Shown: in pieces, positions 45,739 to 54,555 of the stretch
Layout: each line of letters starts with the position of its first letter
How positions within the stretch are numbered: position 1 is the first letter of the stretch
Source of the DNA: Lysobacterales bacterium
GTDB lineage: Bacteria > Pseudomonadota > Gammaproteobacteria > Xanthomonadales > Xanthomonadaceae
Length of the DNA stretch: 64,000 bases
Reading direction: 5' to 3'
NCBI GenBank assembly: GCA_015655355.1
Contig: JAATFG010000013.1
Coordinates: 1-64,000 of the forward strand
Notes under the pieces: generated by a model
The model's database searches: none
What the model was told of the DNA's origin: nothing
Seen by the model: only the letters and a program-made list of their open reading frames with translations
Made by a program: the position numbers and the translations under genes

Positions 45739-46365
45739 TCACGAGTTCTTCAGCACGATCTGGTACACGACCACGCCAGCCTCGCGGCAGCGGTCGATGG
45801 CCTTTTCAAGGATCTCGAAGAACTCCTTGAGCAGGAACATCTGCATGTTGTCGAGCTTGCCCGAGTAGATGTCGCGGTACAGTTCGAGCATCAACCGGTC
45901 GGCCTCGTTCTCGATCGAGCGCAGTTTCTCGTTGAGCGCGGCGATGCTGTCCAGCTGCATCTTCGGCAATTGGTTGACCATCTGCTTCACCACCGCGGCG
46001 GCCTGTTCCAGCATCGCCGCGCGCGGGGCGAAGTCGATGTGGGCCAGGTGCTGGGTCGCCAGCGAATAGCGGTCGGCGAACTTCTCGATCTGCTTGGGTA
46101 TCTTGTACAGCGCCGCGCCGAGTTCCTGGATGTCCTCGCGCTCGAACGGGGTGATGAAGCTGTCGACCAGGGCCTGGTTGATCTTGTCGGCGGTCGCGCG
46201 CTCGCGCAGGCGCGCCAGCTTGAAGCCGTCCAGCGCCGGCTGGCGGTCGGCCGCGCGCATCATCCCGTGCAGGGCGCGCGCCGCTTCGGCCGCGGCGTCG
46301 GCGGCATCGTCGAGCAAAGCGTAGAACTGCTGGCCGGAGCCGAAGATGGTTTGCAGGGAGAACAT
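45739..46365 (-). CDS. DUF47 family (PhoU-like) protein
   Basis: ATADKINQALVDSFITPFEREDIQELGAALYKIPKQIEKFADRY; next to the PiT transporter. Confidence 0.92.
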   Translation of the reverse strand: MFSLQTIFGSGQQFYALLDDAADAAAEAARALHGMMRAADRQPALDGFKLARLRERATADKINQALVDSFITPFEREDIQELGAALYKIPKQIEKFADRYSLATQHLAHIDFAPRAAMLEQAAAVVKQMVNQLPKMQLDSIAALNEKLRSIENEADRLMLELYRDIYSGKLDNMQMFLLKEFFEILEKAIDRCREAGVVVYQIVLKNS

Positions 46366-46600
46366 GCACTGCTCGCTGTCGGGACGGGAACCGGGCGCAA
46401 TTATGACGGTTCGGTGACCCGCACGCGACAACCGTCACGGGTTCCAGTTCGCGCCGCGGCTTTGCTAGACTTGGCCCGGCGCCGCTGGCGCACCCTATGC
46501 ACCAAGACCCGCTTCCCGCCCCGGCCTGCCGCCCCGTGCCGCATGCCCCATCGCCTTCCCGCCACGCCCGCCGGGCCGTTTCCTGCGGGGGCGCGCCCAC

Positions 46601-47902
46601 ATGCTGAAGTGGCTGCTGATTCTGGTGCTGGTGGCGTTCAACGCCTTCTTCGCGATGTCCGAGATGGCCGTGCTGACCGCGCGCAATAGCCGCCTCAAGC
46701 AGATGGCCGTCGACAGCGGCCGCGCGCGCAAGGCGCTGCAACTGGCCGAGCACCCGGACGATTTCCTGTCCGCAGTGCAGTTGTGGATCAGCCTGCTGAG
46801 CCTGCTGATCGGCTATTTCGGCGGCGAATCCACCGGCGCCGAGATCGGCCACTGGCTGGCGCGCTTCGACTTCCTCGCCCCGTTCGCGGACAAGCTCGGC
46901 TTCATCCTCGGCTTCGTGCTGATGCTGTTCGTGTTCGGCCTGTTCGGCGAACTGGTGCCCAAGCGCATCGCCACCTTCCAGCCCGAACGCATCGCCAGCG
47001 CGGTGGCGTGGCCGATGGATTTCTTCGCCACCATCGCCAAGCCCTTCGTCGCCGCGCTCGCGTTCGGCACGCGCACGGTGATGCGCCTGCTCGGCATGCG
47101 CAATGACGGCGACGCGCACGTCACCGAAGAGGAAATCCGCCTGCTGGTCAGCGAAAGCCACGAACAGGGCGTGATCGACGACGACGAGCGCAACATGATG
47201 AACCGCGTGCTGCGCCTCGGCGACCGCACCGCCGACAGCCTGATGACGCCGCGCACCAGGATCACCTGGCTCGACACGAATGCCGACGACGCGGAAAACC
47301 TGGCGACGATGCGCGAAGCGCAGTATTCGCGCTATCCGGTCTATCGCAGCAACGACCAGGACGTCGCCGGCGTGCTCGAAGTGAAGACCCTGTTCGCGCA
47401 GATCGGCGGCGAACGCGCGCACCTGTTCGAGAAGCTGCGCGAACCGCTGTTCGTGTCCGAATCCACCCACGCGATGAAGCTGCTGGAAATCTTCCGCGAG
47501 GAACAGCAGTCGATGGCGCTGGTGGTCGACGAATACGGCGAAATCCAGGGCGTGGTGACGGTGCAGGACCTGATGGGCGCGGTGATCGGCTGGCAGGCGT
47601 CCGAAACCGACGACGACATGCCGCTGGTCACCCGGCGCGACGACGGCTCGCTGCTGGTCGGCGGCTCGCTGCCGAACGACGACCTGCGCGAACTGCTCGG
47701 CGGCATCGCCCTGCCCGGCGACCAGGACGACTTCAACACCGCCGCCGGCATGGTGATCGAGCATTTCGGCCGCATCCCGCACGTCGGCGAGCATTTCGAC
47801 TGGGCCGGCTGGCGCATCGAGGTGGTCGACCTCGACGGCGCGCGCGTGGACAAATTGCTGTTGCAGAAACTCGAACGCGACGACGAAGCCGAAGACGGCT
47901 GA
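46601..47902 (+). CDS. hemolysin family protein (CNNM/CorC, CBS and transporter-associated domains)
   Basis: NAFFAMSEMAVLTARNSRLKQMA; DSLMTPRTRITWLDTN; YSRYPVYRSNDQDVAGVLEVKTLF; VVDEYGEIQGVVTVQDLM. Confidence 0.94.
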   Translation: MLKWLLILVLVAFNAFFAMSEMAVLTARNSRLKQMAVDSGRARKALQLAEHPDDFLSAVQLWISLLSLLIGYFGGESTGAEIGHWLARFDFLAPFADKLGFILGFVLMLFVFGLFGELVPKRIATFQPERIASAVAWPMDFFATIAKPFVAALAFGTRTVMRLLGMRNDGDAHVTEEEIRLLVSESHEQGVIDDDERNMMNRVLRLGDRTADSLMTPRTRITWLDTNADDAENLATMREAQYSRYPVYRSNDQDVAGVLEVKTLFAQIGGERAHLFEKLREPLFVSESTHAMKLLEIFREEQQSMALVVDEYGEIQGVVTVQDLMGAVIGWQASETDDDMPLVTRRDDGSLLVGGSLPNDDLRELLGGIALPGDQDDFNTAAGMVIEHFGRIPHVGEHFDWAGWRIEVVDLDGARVDKLLLQKLERDDEAEDG

Positions 47903-48210
47903 GCCGCCAACCCGAACGTCAGCGTCGACCCCGACAACTTCATTTCATCGGACAGGTAGTCGGCAATGTTGGTCGCGCCGGTGCGGATGACCACGATCAC
48001 CAGCCAGTACCACAGTTCGCGCGGCAGCCCGTCCAGACGCTCGATGGCGAACACGCTCACGGCGAGCACGGCCAGCAAAGCGACGCCGGCCCACGTGCCC
48101 AATCCACTGTGGTCGACGTACACATCGCCCAAGTTGGTGCCGAACACGCTGGCCAGGACGATGGCGAGCCAATAACGCGCATCGATGCGCGGCACATGTG
48201 CGAGCTTCAT
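47900..48210 (-). pseudogene. Possible C-terminally truncated COG4705-like membrane protein
   Basis: MKLAHVPRIDARYWLAIVLASVFGTNLGDVYVDHSGLGTWAGVALLAVLAVSVFAIERLDGLPRELWYWLVIVVIRTGATNIADYLSDEM; continued frame runs antisense into the preceding gene. Confidence 0.45.
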
Positions 48211-48320
48211 GCGTTTCCCCGCTCGAATTGTCGCGAGTATCAAGCGCGCGGATGCGGATTTTTGTCAAAACCGCGAACGCTCACGCGGATTCCACCGGCC
48301 GGCCCAGCCACGGCGCCACG

Positions 48321-50462
48321 CTACACCAGGCGCGCGAATTCCTCGGCGCTCAACGGCTGCGACAGCCAGTAGCCCTGGGCCAGGTCGCAGTCGCTGTGCA
48401 GCAGCAGCTTGAACTGCTCCTCGTTCTCCACGCCTTCGGCGACGGTGATGATGCCCAGCGAATGCGCCATCGCGATGATCGCCGCGGTCAGCGCCAGATC
48501 GTCCGGGTCGTGCTGGATGTCGGCGACGTAGCTGCGGTCGATCTTGACCCCGTCGACCGGCACGCGGCGCAGATAGCTCAAGCCGGAGAAGCCGGTGCCG
48601 AAATCGTCCAGCCACACTTTCGCGCCGAGCCGGCGCACGCCTTCGAGCAGCTTGCTGGCGCTGGCCTCGTCGCCGATCACCGCGGTTTCGGTCAGTTCCA
48701 GGTGCAGGTTCGACGGCGCCAGGCCGGAATCGCTCAGCACCTCGGCGACCGCTTCGGGCAGGCGCTGGTCGCGCAACTGGCGCGGGGACAGGTTGACCGA
48801 GACGAACAGCGGCGCGCCGCGCAGGCGTTTCGCGTTCCAGCCCGAGGCGGTGGCGCAGGCGCTGCGCAGCACGTTGGCGCCGATGGATTCGATCAGCCCG
48901 CTCTGCTCGGCGACGTCGACGAACAGCGACGGCGGCACCTCGCCGAGGATCGGATGCTTCCAGCGCAGCAGCGCTTCGGCACCGCACAGCGTGCGCTCGC
49001 GCAGGTCGTAGATCGGCTGGTAGACCACGTGCAGTTCGCCGCGTTCCCACGCGCCGCGCAGTTCCTGCTCCATCTGCACGCGGCGCTCGACGCTCTGGTT
49101 CATCGCGTGGCTGTAAAAACGAAAACAGTTCTTGCCGGCGGCCTTGGCCTGGTACATGGCGATGTCGCCGTTCTTCATCAGCGCCGCGCCGTTGGCCGCG
49201 TCTTCCGGGAACATGGTGATGCCGACCGAAGTGCCGAGGAACAATTCGCGGCCCTGCACCTGCAGCGGCCGCGACAATTCGGTGACCAGCCGCTGCGCGA
49301 GGTCTTCCGCGGTTTCGCGCACGTTGCCGGTCTTTTCGCCGGCACGCTGGACGAGGATGACGAACTCGTCGCCGCCGAAGCGCGCCAGCAGCGCATCATT
49401 GCCGCCGAGTTCCTGCACCGCGACGCGGATGCGGCTGGCGAACTGCACCAGCACCTCGTCGCCGGCCTCGTGGCCGAGGGTGTCGTTGACCCGCTTGAAA
49501 TCGTCGATGTCGGCGAACAACAGCGCCAGTTCGTGGCCGGTGCCGCGCAGCAAACGCAAGCGGTTGTCGAGGCCTTCGCGGAACGCGAGGCGGTTGGTCA
49601 GGCCGGTCAGCGCATCGGTGTAGGCAAGCAGGCGCACGTCGCGGTCGTGGCGGGCGATGCTGTCGCTCATGTCGTTGAACGCGCGCACCAGGTCGCCGAC
49701 TTCGTCCTTGCGGGTGTTGTCCGGCAGCGACACGACGTATTCGCCGTGGCTGATCGCGCGCGCCGCCGCGGCCAGTTGCCGGATCGGCGCGACCAGCACG
49801 CGCTGCACGTACCAGCCCATGCACAGCGCGACCACGGCCAGCACCAGCAGCATGGCGACGATCCAGACCAGCTGGTTGCGCGCGATGCTGGTGAGGCGGT
49901 TCTGCAGCGAAGCGACCGCACGGTCCTGGTTGGCCTGCACCACCGCCAGCGAATAGCCCACGCGCACCCCGCCCAGGCGCTGGTTGCCGACCGAGATCGG
50001 CTGCGACACGTCCATCACATCGGGCAACCACTGCACCAGCAACTGGTCCGACGCCAGCACCGCCGGCGCCAGTGCGTCGCGCATCGGCTCGCCATAGGCG
50101 TCGATGTCGATCGAGCCGTCGTGGAGGATGCGGCCCTGCGCGTCGTACACCAGCACGTAGCCGACGTCCGGCTGGCGCGCCGCGCGCACCAGGTTGCCGA
50201 TCGCGTCGAGATCGTTGAAGTACAGCGGATTGGCCAGCGCGTCGGCGAGCTGGCGCACGTTGGCGTTGCCGCGGAGGGTAAGCGTGTCGCGCGCCATCTG
50301 CTGCACGGCATCGCGACCGAGTGTGCTGGCGGCCTGCTGCAACACGTGCTGGCGCCACAGCAAGGCCGCCACCAGCGCCGCCACCAGCAGCAGGCCCGCG
50401 CCCATCGCGGCGAGGAAGCGCGAACGCAGCCCGAACAGGCGCGGTGAAGGCGGCGTGCTCAT
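48321..50462 (-). CDS. HAMP-GGDEF-EAL c-di-GMP signalling protein
   Basis: Two TM segments, ARFGGDEFVILVQRAGEK, CGAEALLRWKHP and later EAL-domain motifs (VKIDRSYV, AEGVENEEQ). Confidence 0.95.
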   Translation of the reverse strand: MSTPPSPRLFGLRSRFLAAMGAGLLLVAALVAALLWRQHVLQQAASTLGRDAVQQMARDTLTLRGNANVRQLADALANPLYFNDLDAIGNLVRAARQPDVGYVLVYDAQGRILHDGSIDIDAYGEPMRDALAPAVLASDQLLVQWLPDVMDVSQPISVGNQRLGGVRVGYSLAVVQANQDRAVASLQNRLTSIARNQLVWIVAMLLVLAVVALCMGWYVQRVLVAPIRQLAAAARAISHGEYVVSLPDNTRKDEVGDLVRAFNDMSDSIARHDRDVRLLAYTDALTGLTNRLAFREGLDNRLRLLRGTGHELALLFADIDDFKRVNDTLGHEAGDEVLVQFASRIRVAVQELGGNDALLARFGGDEFVILVQRAGEKTGNVRETAEDLAQRLVTELSRPLQVQGRELFLGTSVGITMFPEDAANGAALMKNGDIAMYQAKAAGKNCFRFYSHAMNQSVERRVQMEQELRGAWERGELHVVYQPIYDLRERTLCGAEALLRWKHPILGEVPPSLFVDVAEQSGLIESIGANVLRSACATASGWNAKRLRGAPLFVSVNLSPRQLRDQRLPEAVAEVLSDSGLAPSNLHLELTETAVIGDEASASKLLEGVRRLGAKVWLDDFGTGFSGLSYLRRVPVDGVKIDRSYVADIQHDPDDLALTAAIIAMAHSLGIITVAEGVENEEQFKLLLHSDCDLAQGYWLSQPLSAEEFARLV

Positions 50463-51421
50463 TCGAGCTGCTCGTGCACGCGCGCCGCGCCGCTGCCGAG
50501 CCGCTGCAGCGACGTCATGGATTGCGCATCCATCGGCAGGAAGCGCGTGGTGCCGAAGAAGCTGCGCAGGGCCGGGCCGGCCTTCGGATCGCTCGCCGCC
50601 TGCAGCAGGACCTCGCGCAGTCTGGCCTCGACCTTCGGGTCGAGATCGTTGCGCACCAGTTCCAGCGCGCGCGGATAGTCCGCGGTTTCCCTGAGCACGA
50701 CGAAATCGCGCTTGAATGTCGGCGGCACGTGCTGCGGATTGTCCCAGTCCAGCGAGCTGAGCACGCCGGCATCGACCACGCGCTTGTCCACCCAGGTGGC
50801 CACGTTCAATTCCGAGCGCGCGAACACGTAGCCGACGTCGCCGGCGACGGGCTTGTCGCGCGGCGACAGCAATTGCTCCAGCGACAGCCTCTCCTCGCCG
50901 AGCAGCATCGCCGCCGGCACCAGGTACGCGCTGGTCGAGGCCAGGCTCTGGAACACGATGCTGCGGCCCTTGAGCTGCTGCAGCGAGGTGATGCCGCTGT
51001 CGCGGCGGACGAAGAACAGGCTGTGATAGCGGCTGACGCCGTTGCGCTCGGTCAGCAGCAGCGGACGCGCGCCGGCACGGCGCTGCAGTTCCAGCGCGGT
51101 GCCGGGGGTTTCGGTGACCCAGTCGACGCGGCCATGGCGCAGGTAACTGGCCATCTGCTGCGCATCCTTGGCCATCAGGATGCGGCCATGGGTAATGCCG
51201 ACGCTCTGCAGCCGCGGCACCACGTAATCGAGCAGCGGCTTCAACTGGCCGTAATGCGCCTTCGGGTCGTCGCTGATCCGGCCCAGCACCAGTTCGTCAC
51301 CGGCAGGGGCCGGCACGACCGGCACGGCAACGTCCGCGGCGGCGGTGCCGCCCACGGCGAAGAGGCCCAGCAACAGGCCGATCAGTGGACTGATCCAACG
51401 GGTACGCAAGTGTCCCCACAC
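50459..51421 (-). CDS. phosphate/phosphonate-type periplasmic binding protein (PhnD-like)
   Basis: Signal peptide; YGQLKPLLDYVVPRLQSVGITHGRILMAKDAQQMASYLRHGRVDWVTETPGTALELQRRAG; SSLQQLKGRSIVFQSLASTSAYLVP-like region. Confidence 0.88.
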   Translation of the reverse strand: MWGHLRTRWISPLIGLLLGLFAVGGTAAADVAVPVVPAPAGDELVLGRISDDPKAHYGQLKPLLDYVVPRLQSVGITHGRILMAKDAQQMASYLRHGRVDWVTETPGTALELQRRAGARPLLLTERNGVSRYHSLFFVRRDSGITSLQQLKGRSIVFQSLASTSAYLVPAAMLLGEERLSLEQLLSPRDKPVAGDVGYVFARSELNVATWVDKRVVDAGVLSSLDWDNPQHVPPTFKRDFVVLRETADYPRALELVRNDLDPKVEARLREVLLQAASDPKAGPALRSFFGTTRFLPMDAQSMTSLQRLGSGAARVHEQLE

Positions 51422-51525
51422 GGTGTTTTTTGCGATTATCCGCCAAGGCTAACCGAAAGCAGGACCGGAAGACAGCGCGCCCCGCATTCAACCTGGACCG
51501 TGGCCGCTTCGCGCCATGCACGCCA

Positions 51526-52299
51526 TCAAGGCATGCGCGCCAGCTTGGCCATGCGCTGCGCGTCGGACAGCACGCCGCGCAGCAGGCGCACTTCCTTCCC
51601 GGTCAGCGAATTGCGCAGGAACAGCCGGCGCAGCTTGCGCATCGCCGAATCCGGGTTGCGGCCCTTGTGGAAATCGATGTCGTCGAGGGTCTCGCCCAGT
51701 TGCACGAAAAAACCTTCGAGTTGCGCCTGCGAGGCCATCGCCTCATGTTCGTCGTCGTTCGCGACCGGCGGCACGATTCGCCCGGCGAGCAGCGCCATCC
51801 GCACTTCATAGGCCAGCACCTGCACCGCCGCGGCGAGGTTGAGCGAGCTGTAATCGGGATTGGCCGGAATGTGCACGGCCGCATGGCACAACTGCAATTC
51901 CTCGTTGAACAGGCCGGTGCGTTCGCGCCCGAACACCAGCGCGACCGGGCCGTCGACCGCGCGCGCCAGCAACTGCCGCGCGGCATCGCGCGGATCGTGC
52001 TCCTGCAATTGCACGCGGCGCCCGCGCGCGGTGCTGCCGAGCACGTAGCGGCAATCGGCGACGGCGTCGGCCAGCGTGGCGAACACCTGCGCGTTCTCCA
52101 GCACGTCCTCGGCGCCGGCGGCACGGCGACGCGCTTCCTCGCTCGGGAAATCCTCCGGCGCGACGAGGACGAGCTTCGACAGTCCCATCGTCTTCAGCGC
52201 GCGCGCCGCGGCGCCGATGTTGCCCGGATGCTGGGTGCCGACCAGCACGCAGCGCAGGTCGACGACGGGGTTCGGGTCGGGGTTTTCAGGGGTTTGCAT
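51526..52299 (-). CDS. trmJ: tRNA (cytidine/uridine-2'-O-)-methyltransferase TrmJ
   Basis: VLVGTQHPGNIGAAARALKTMGLSKLVLV ... LVFGRERTGLFNEELQLCHAAVHIPANPDYSSLNLAAAVQVLAYE. Confidence 0.94.
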   Translation of the reverse strand: MQTPENPDPNPVVDLRCVLVGTQHPGNIGAAARALKTMGLSKLVLVAPEDFPSEEARRRAAGAEDVLENAQVFATLADAVADCRYVLGSTARGRRVQLQEHDPRDAARQLLARAVDGPVALVFGRERTGLFNEELQLCHAAVHIPANPDYSSLNLAAAVQVLAYEVRMALLAGRIVPPVANDDEHEAMASQAQLEGFFVQLGETLDDIDFHKGRNPDSAMRKLRRLFLRNSLTGKEVRLLRGVLSDAQRMAKLARMP

Positions 52300-52391
52300 G
52301 CACGACATGGTAAACTGCCGCGGCACGGCCACGGAGCCGCGCCACGTTCTTTTCCTTCGTTTGCCCCATTGCCTGCCCGAGGTTCGTTGCC

Positions 52392-53228
52392 ATGCTCAAT
52401 CCCGTCGTCACCGTCATGGTCAAGGCCGCCCGCGCCGGGGGCAACGTGCTGCTGCGTTCGATCAACAAGCTCGACGCGCTCAACGTGGTGCAGAAGGACC
52501 GCATGGACTATGCGAGCGAAGTGGACGAGGACGCGGAAAAGGTCGTGATCAAGGAATTGCAGCGCAATTACCGCGACTACGGCATCGTCGGCGAGGAAGG
52601 CGGCAAGGTCGTCGGCAAGGACCCGCGCCGCTTCTTCGTGATCGATCCGCTCGACGGCACCTCGAATTACCTGCATGGATTCCCGCATTACTGCGTCAGC
52701 ATCGCCTTGGTCGAAAACGGCGAGCCGACCGACGCGGTGATCTTCGACCCGCTGCGCAACGAATTGTTCACCGCCAGCCGCGGCGCCGGCGCGCAGCTCA
52801 ACGAGCGCAAGATCCGCGTCGCCGAACGCAAGGATCTGGGCGCCGCGATGATCCACACCGGCTTCGCCCCGCGCGAGCGTTCGCGCGTTTCCGCGCAACT
52901 GAAGTGCGTCGATGCGCTGCTGGCGCAGGCCGAGGACATCCGCCGCACCGGTTCGGCCGCGCTCGATCTCGCGTATGTCGCCTGCGGCCGCGCCGATGCG
53001 TATTTCGAGGCCGGCGTGAAGGCCTGGGACGTCGCCGCCGGCGTGCTGCTGGTGCGCGAGGCCGGCGGCAAGGCCTGCGATTTCAAGGGCGCCGCGACCG
53101 GGCGCATGGACGGCACCGGTCCGGAAACCCGCGGCCTCGTCGCCGGCAACCTCAAGGTCTGCGACGCGGTGCAGAAGGTCATCGTCAACAGCGGTTACGC
53201 GGCGGCGTTCGACTTGAAGAAGGAATGA
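52392..53228 (+). CDS. suhB: inositol monophosphatase family protein
   Basis: [61 protein letters not shown]. Confidence 0.95.
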   Translation: MLNPVVTVMVKAARAGGNVLLRSINKLDALNVVQKDRMDYASEVDEDAEKVVIKELQRNYRDYGIVGEEGGKVVGKDPRRFFVIDPLDGTSNYLHGFPHYCVSIALVENGEPTDAVIFDPLRNELFTASRGAGAQLNERKIRVAERKDLGAAMIHTGFAPRERSRVSAQLKCVDALLAQAEDIRRTGSAALDLAYVACGRADAYFEAGVKAWDVAAGVLLVREAGGKACDFKGAATGRMDGTGPETRGLVAGNLKVCDAVQKVIVNSGYAAAFDLKKE

Positions 53229-53503
53229 GCGACAGCGCGATGTCGAACAATCCGTATGCCGACGCCATGCGACGCTGGTTCTTCATCATCTTGTACAGCC
53301 TGGGCGCAATCGCCTGCGCTGGCTTGGTTGCCCTCAGCCTCGTCTCGGGCAAGACCGTGGCACCGGGCGGCCGCGGGATTGCCCTCGATTCTTCGACATA
53401 CGAATTGGCGCACGCCCCCTCGCAGTTCTGGTTTGCCGTCGTCCGATACGCGATTCTTGCGAGCGCCTTCGCTTGGCTCGCGTGGAGAGCTTGGCGCCAG
53501 TAA
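53225..53503 (+). CDS. hypothetical 92-aa membrane protein
   Basis: [43 protein letters not shown]...; ATGA overlap with the suhB stop; two hydrophobic segments; terminator follows. Confidence 0.65.
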   Translation: MSDSAMSNNPYADAMRRWFFIILYSLGAIACAGLVALSLVSGKTVAPGGRGIALDSSTYELAHAPSQFWFAVVRYAILASAFAWLAWRAWRQ

Positions 53504-53517
53504 CCTACACGCGAAAG

Positions 53518-53544
53518 AAAAAGCCCGCATTTCGCGGGCTTTTT
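53518..53544. terminator. Bidirectional terminator between the 92-aa gene and secF
   Basis: AAAAAGCCCGC atttc GCGGGCTTTTT. Confidence 0.9.
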
Positions 53545-53568
53545 CGTTGATCGCAAACCCGCAAGGAA

Positions 53569-54543
53569 TTACGGCCGGCGCTGCAATTCTGCGATGTCCT
53601 TGGCCTTGGGCAGCAAGTCCTGCTTGCTCACCGACAGCGGGCCGAAGGTCAGCAGCGGACAGGCCACGAGGGTCGAGGACAGCACCACGATCACCGCGCC
53701 GACGATGTGGGTCAGCGCCAGGCCCTGCATCGACTGGCCGCCGTACAGGAACAAGGCCAGCGAGGACAGCAGGAACATCACCGCGGTGATGATCGTGCGC
53801 GACAGGGTCTGGTTGATCGAGCGGTTCAGCACTTCCAGCGGCTCGACGCGCAGGCTGCGGAAATTCTCGCGCACGCGGTCGAACACGACGATGATGTCGT
53901 TGACCGCGAAGCCCATCACCGACAACAAGCCGGCGAGCACGGTCAAATCGAACTCGCGGCCGGTCGCGCTCATGTAGGCCACGGTCAGCAGCAGGTCGAA
54001 CAGCGCGGTGAGGCTGGCGACGATCGCGAACTTCAGCTCGAAGCGGAACGCGATGTAGGCAATGAAGCCGATCAGGATGAACACCGTCGCCTTCACCCCG
54101 TTCATCGCCAGGTCCTTGCCGACCTGCGGGCCGACGTAGGTCGGCGCGTTCGCCAGCGTCCCCGGGTTGTTCGCGCTGCTCGCCGCGGCGAGCACCGATT
54201 GCGCGACCTTTTCGTTGGCCGCGTCGCTGCTGGCGTCCTTGGCATCGGTCGGCTGCACGCGCACCAGCACGTCGTTGGCGCTGCCGTAGTTCTGCACCTG
54301 CGCGTTGTGGAAGCCGGCCGCGTCGAGCTGCTTGCGCACGCCCTCCACTTCGACCGGCTGCGCGTACTTCAGTTCGACCAGGGTGCCGCCGGTGAAATCC
54401 AGCGCGTAGTTGAAACCCTTCAACGCGACCACCGCGATCGAGGCGATGAAAAGGATCACCGTCACCGTCAGCGCCAGCTTGCGCAGGCGCATGAAGTCGA
54501 TGGTGGTGTCGTTGGGCAGGAGATGCAGCGGAAAGATCTTCAT
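53569..54543 (-). CDS. secF: protein translocase subunit SecF
   Basis: FNYALDFTGGTLVELKYAQPVEVEGVRKQLDAAGF; GFAVNDIIVVFDRVRENFRSL. Confidence 0.97.
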   Translation of the reverse strand: MKIFPLHLLPNDTTIDFMRLRKLALTVTVILFIASIAVVALKGFNYALDFTGGTLVELKYAQPVEVEGVRKQLDAAGFHNAQVQNYGSANDVLVRVQPTDAKDASSDAANEKVAQSVLAAASSANNPGTLANAPTYVGPQVGKDLAMNGVKATVFILIGFIAYIAFRFELKFAIVASLTALFDLLLTVAYMSATGREFDLTVLAGLLSVMGFAVNDIIVVFDRVRENFRSLRVEPLEVLNRSINQTLSRTIITAVMFLLSSLALFLYGGQSMQGLALTHIVGAVIVVLSSTLVACPLLTFGPLSVSKQDLLPKAKDIAELQRRP

Positions 54544-54555
54544 GTGTATTTTCCG

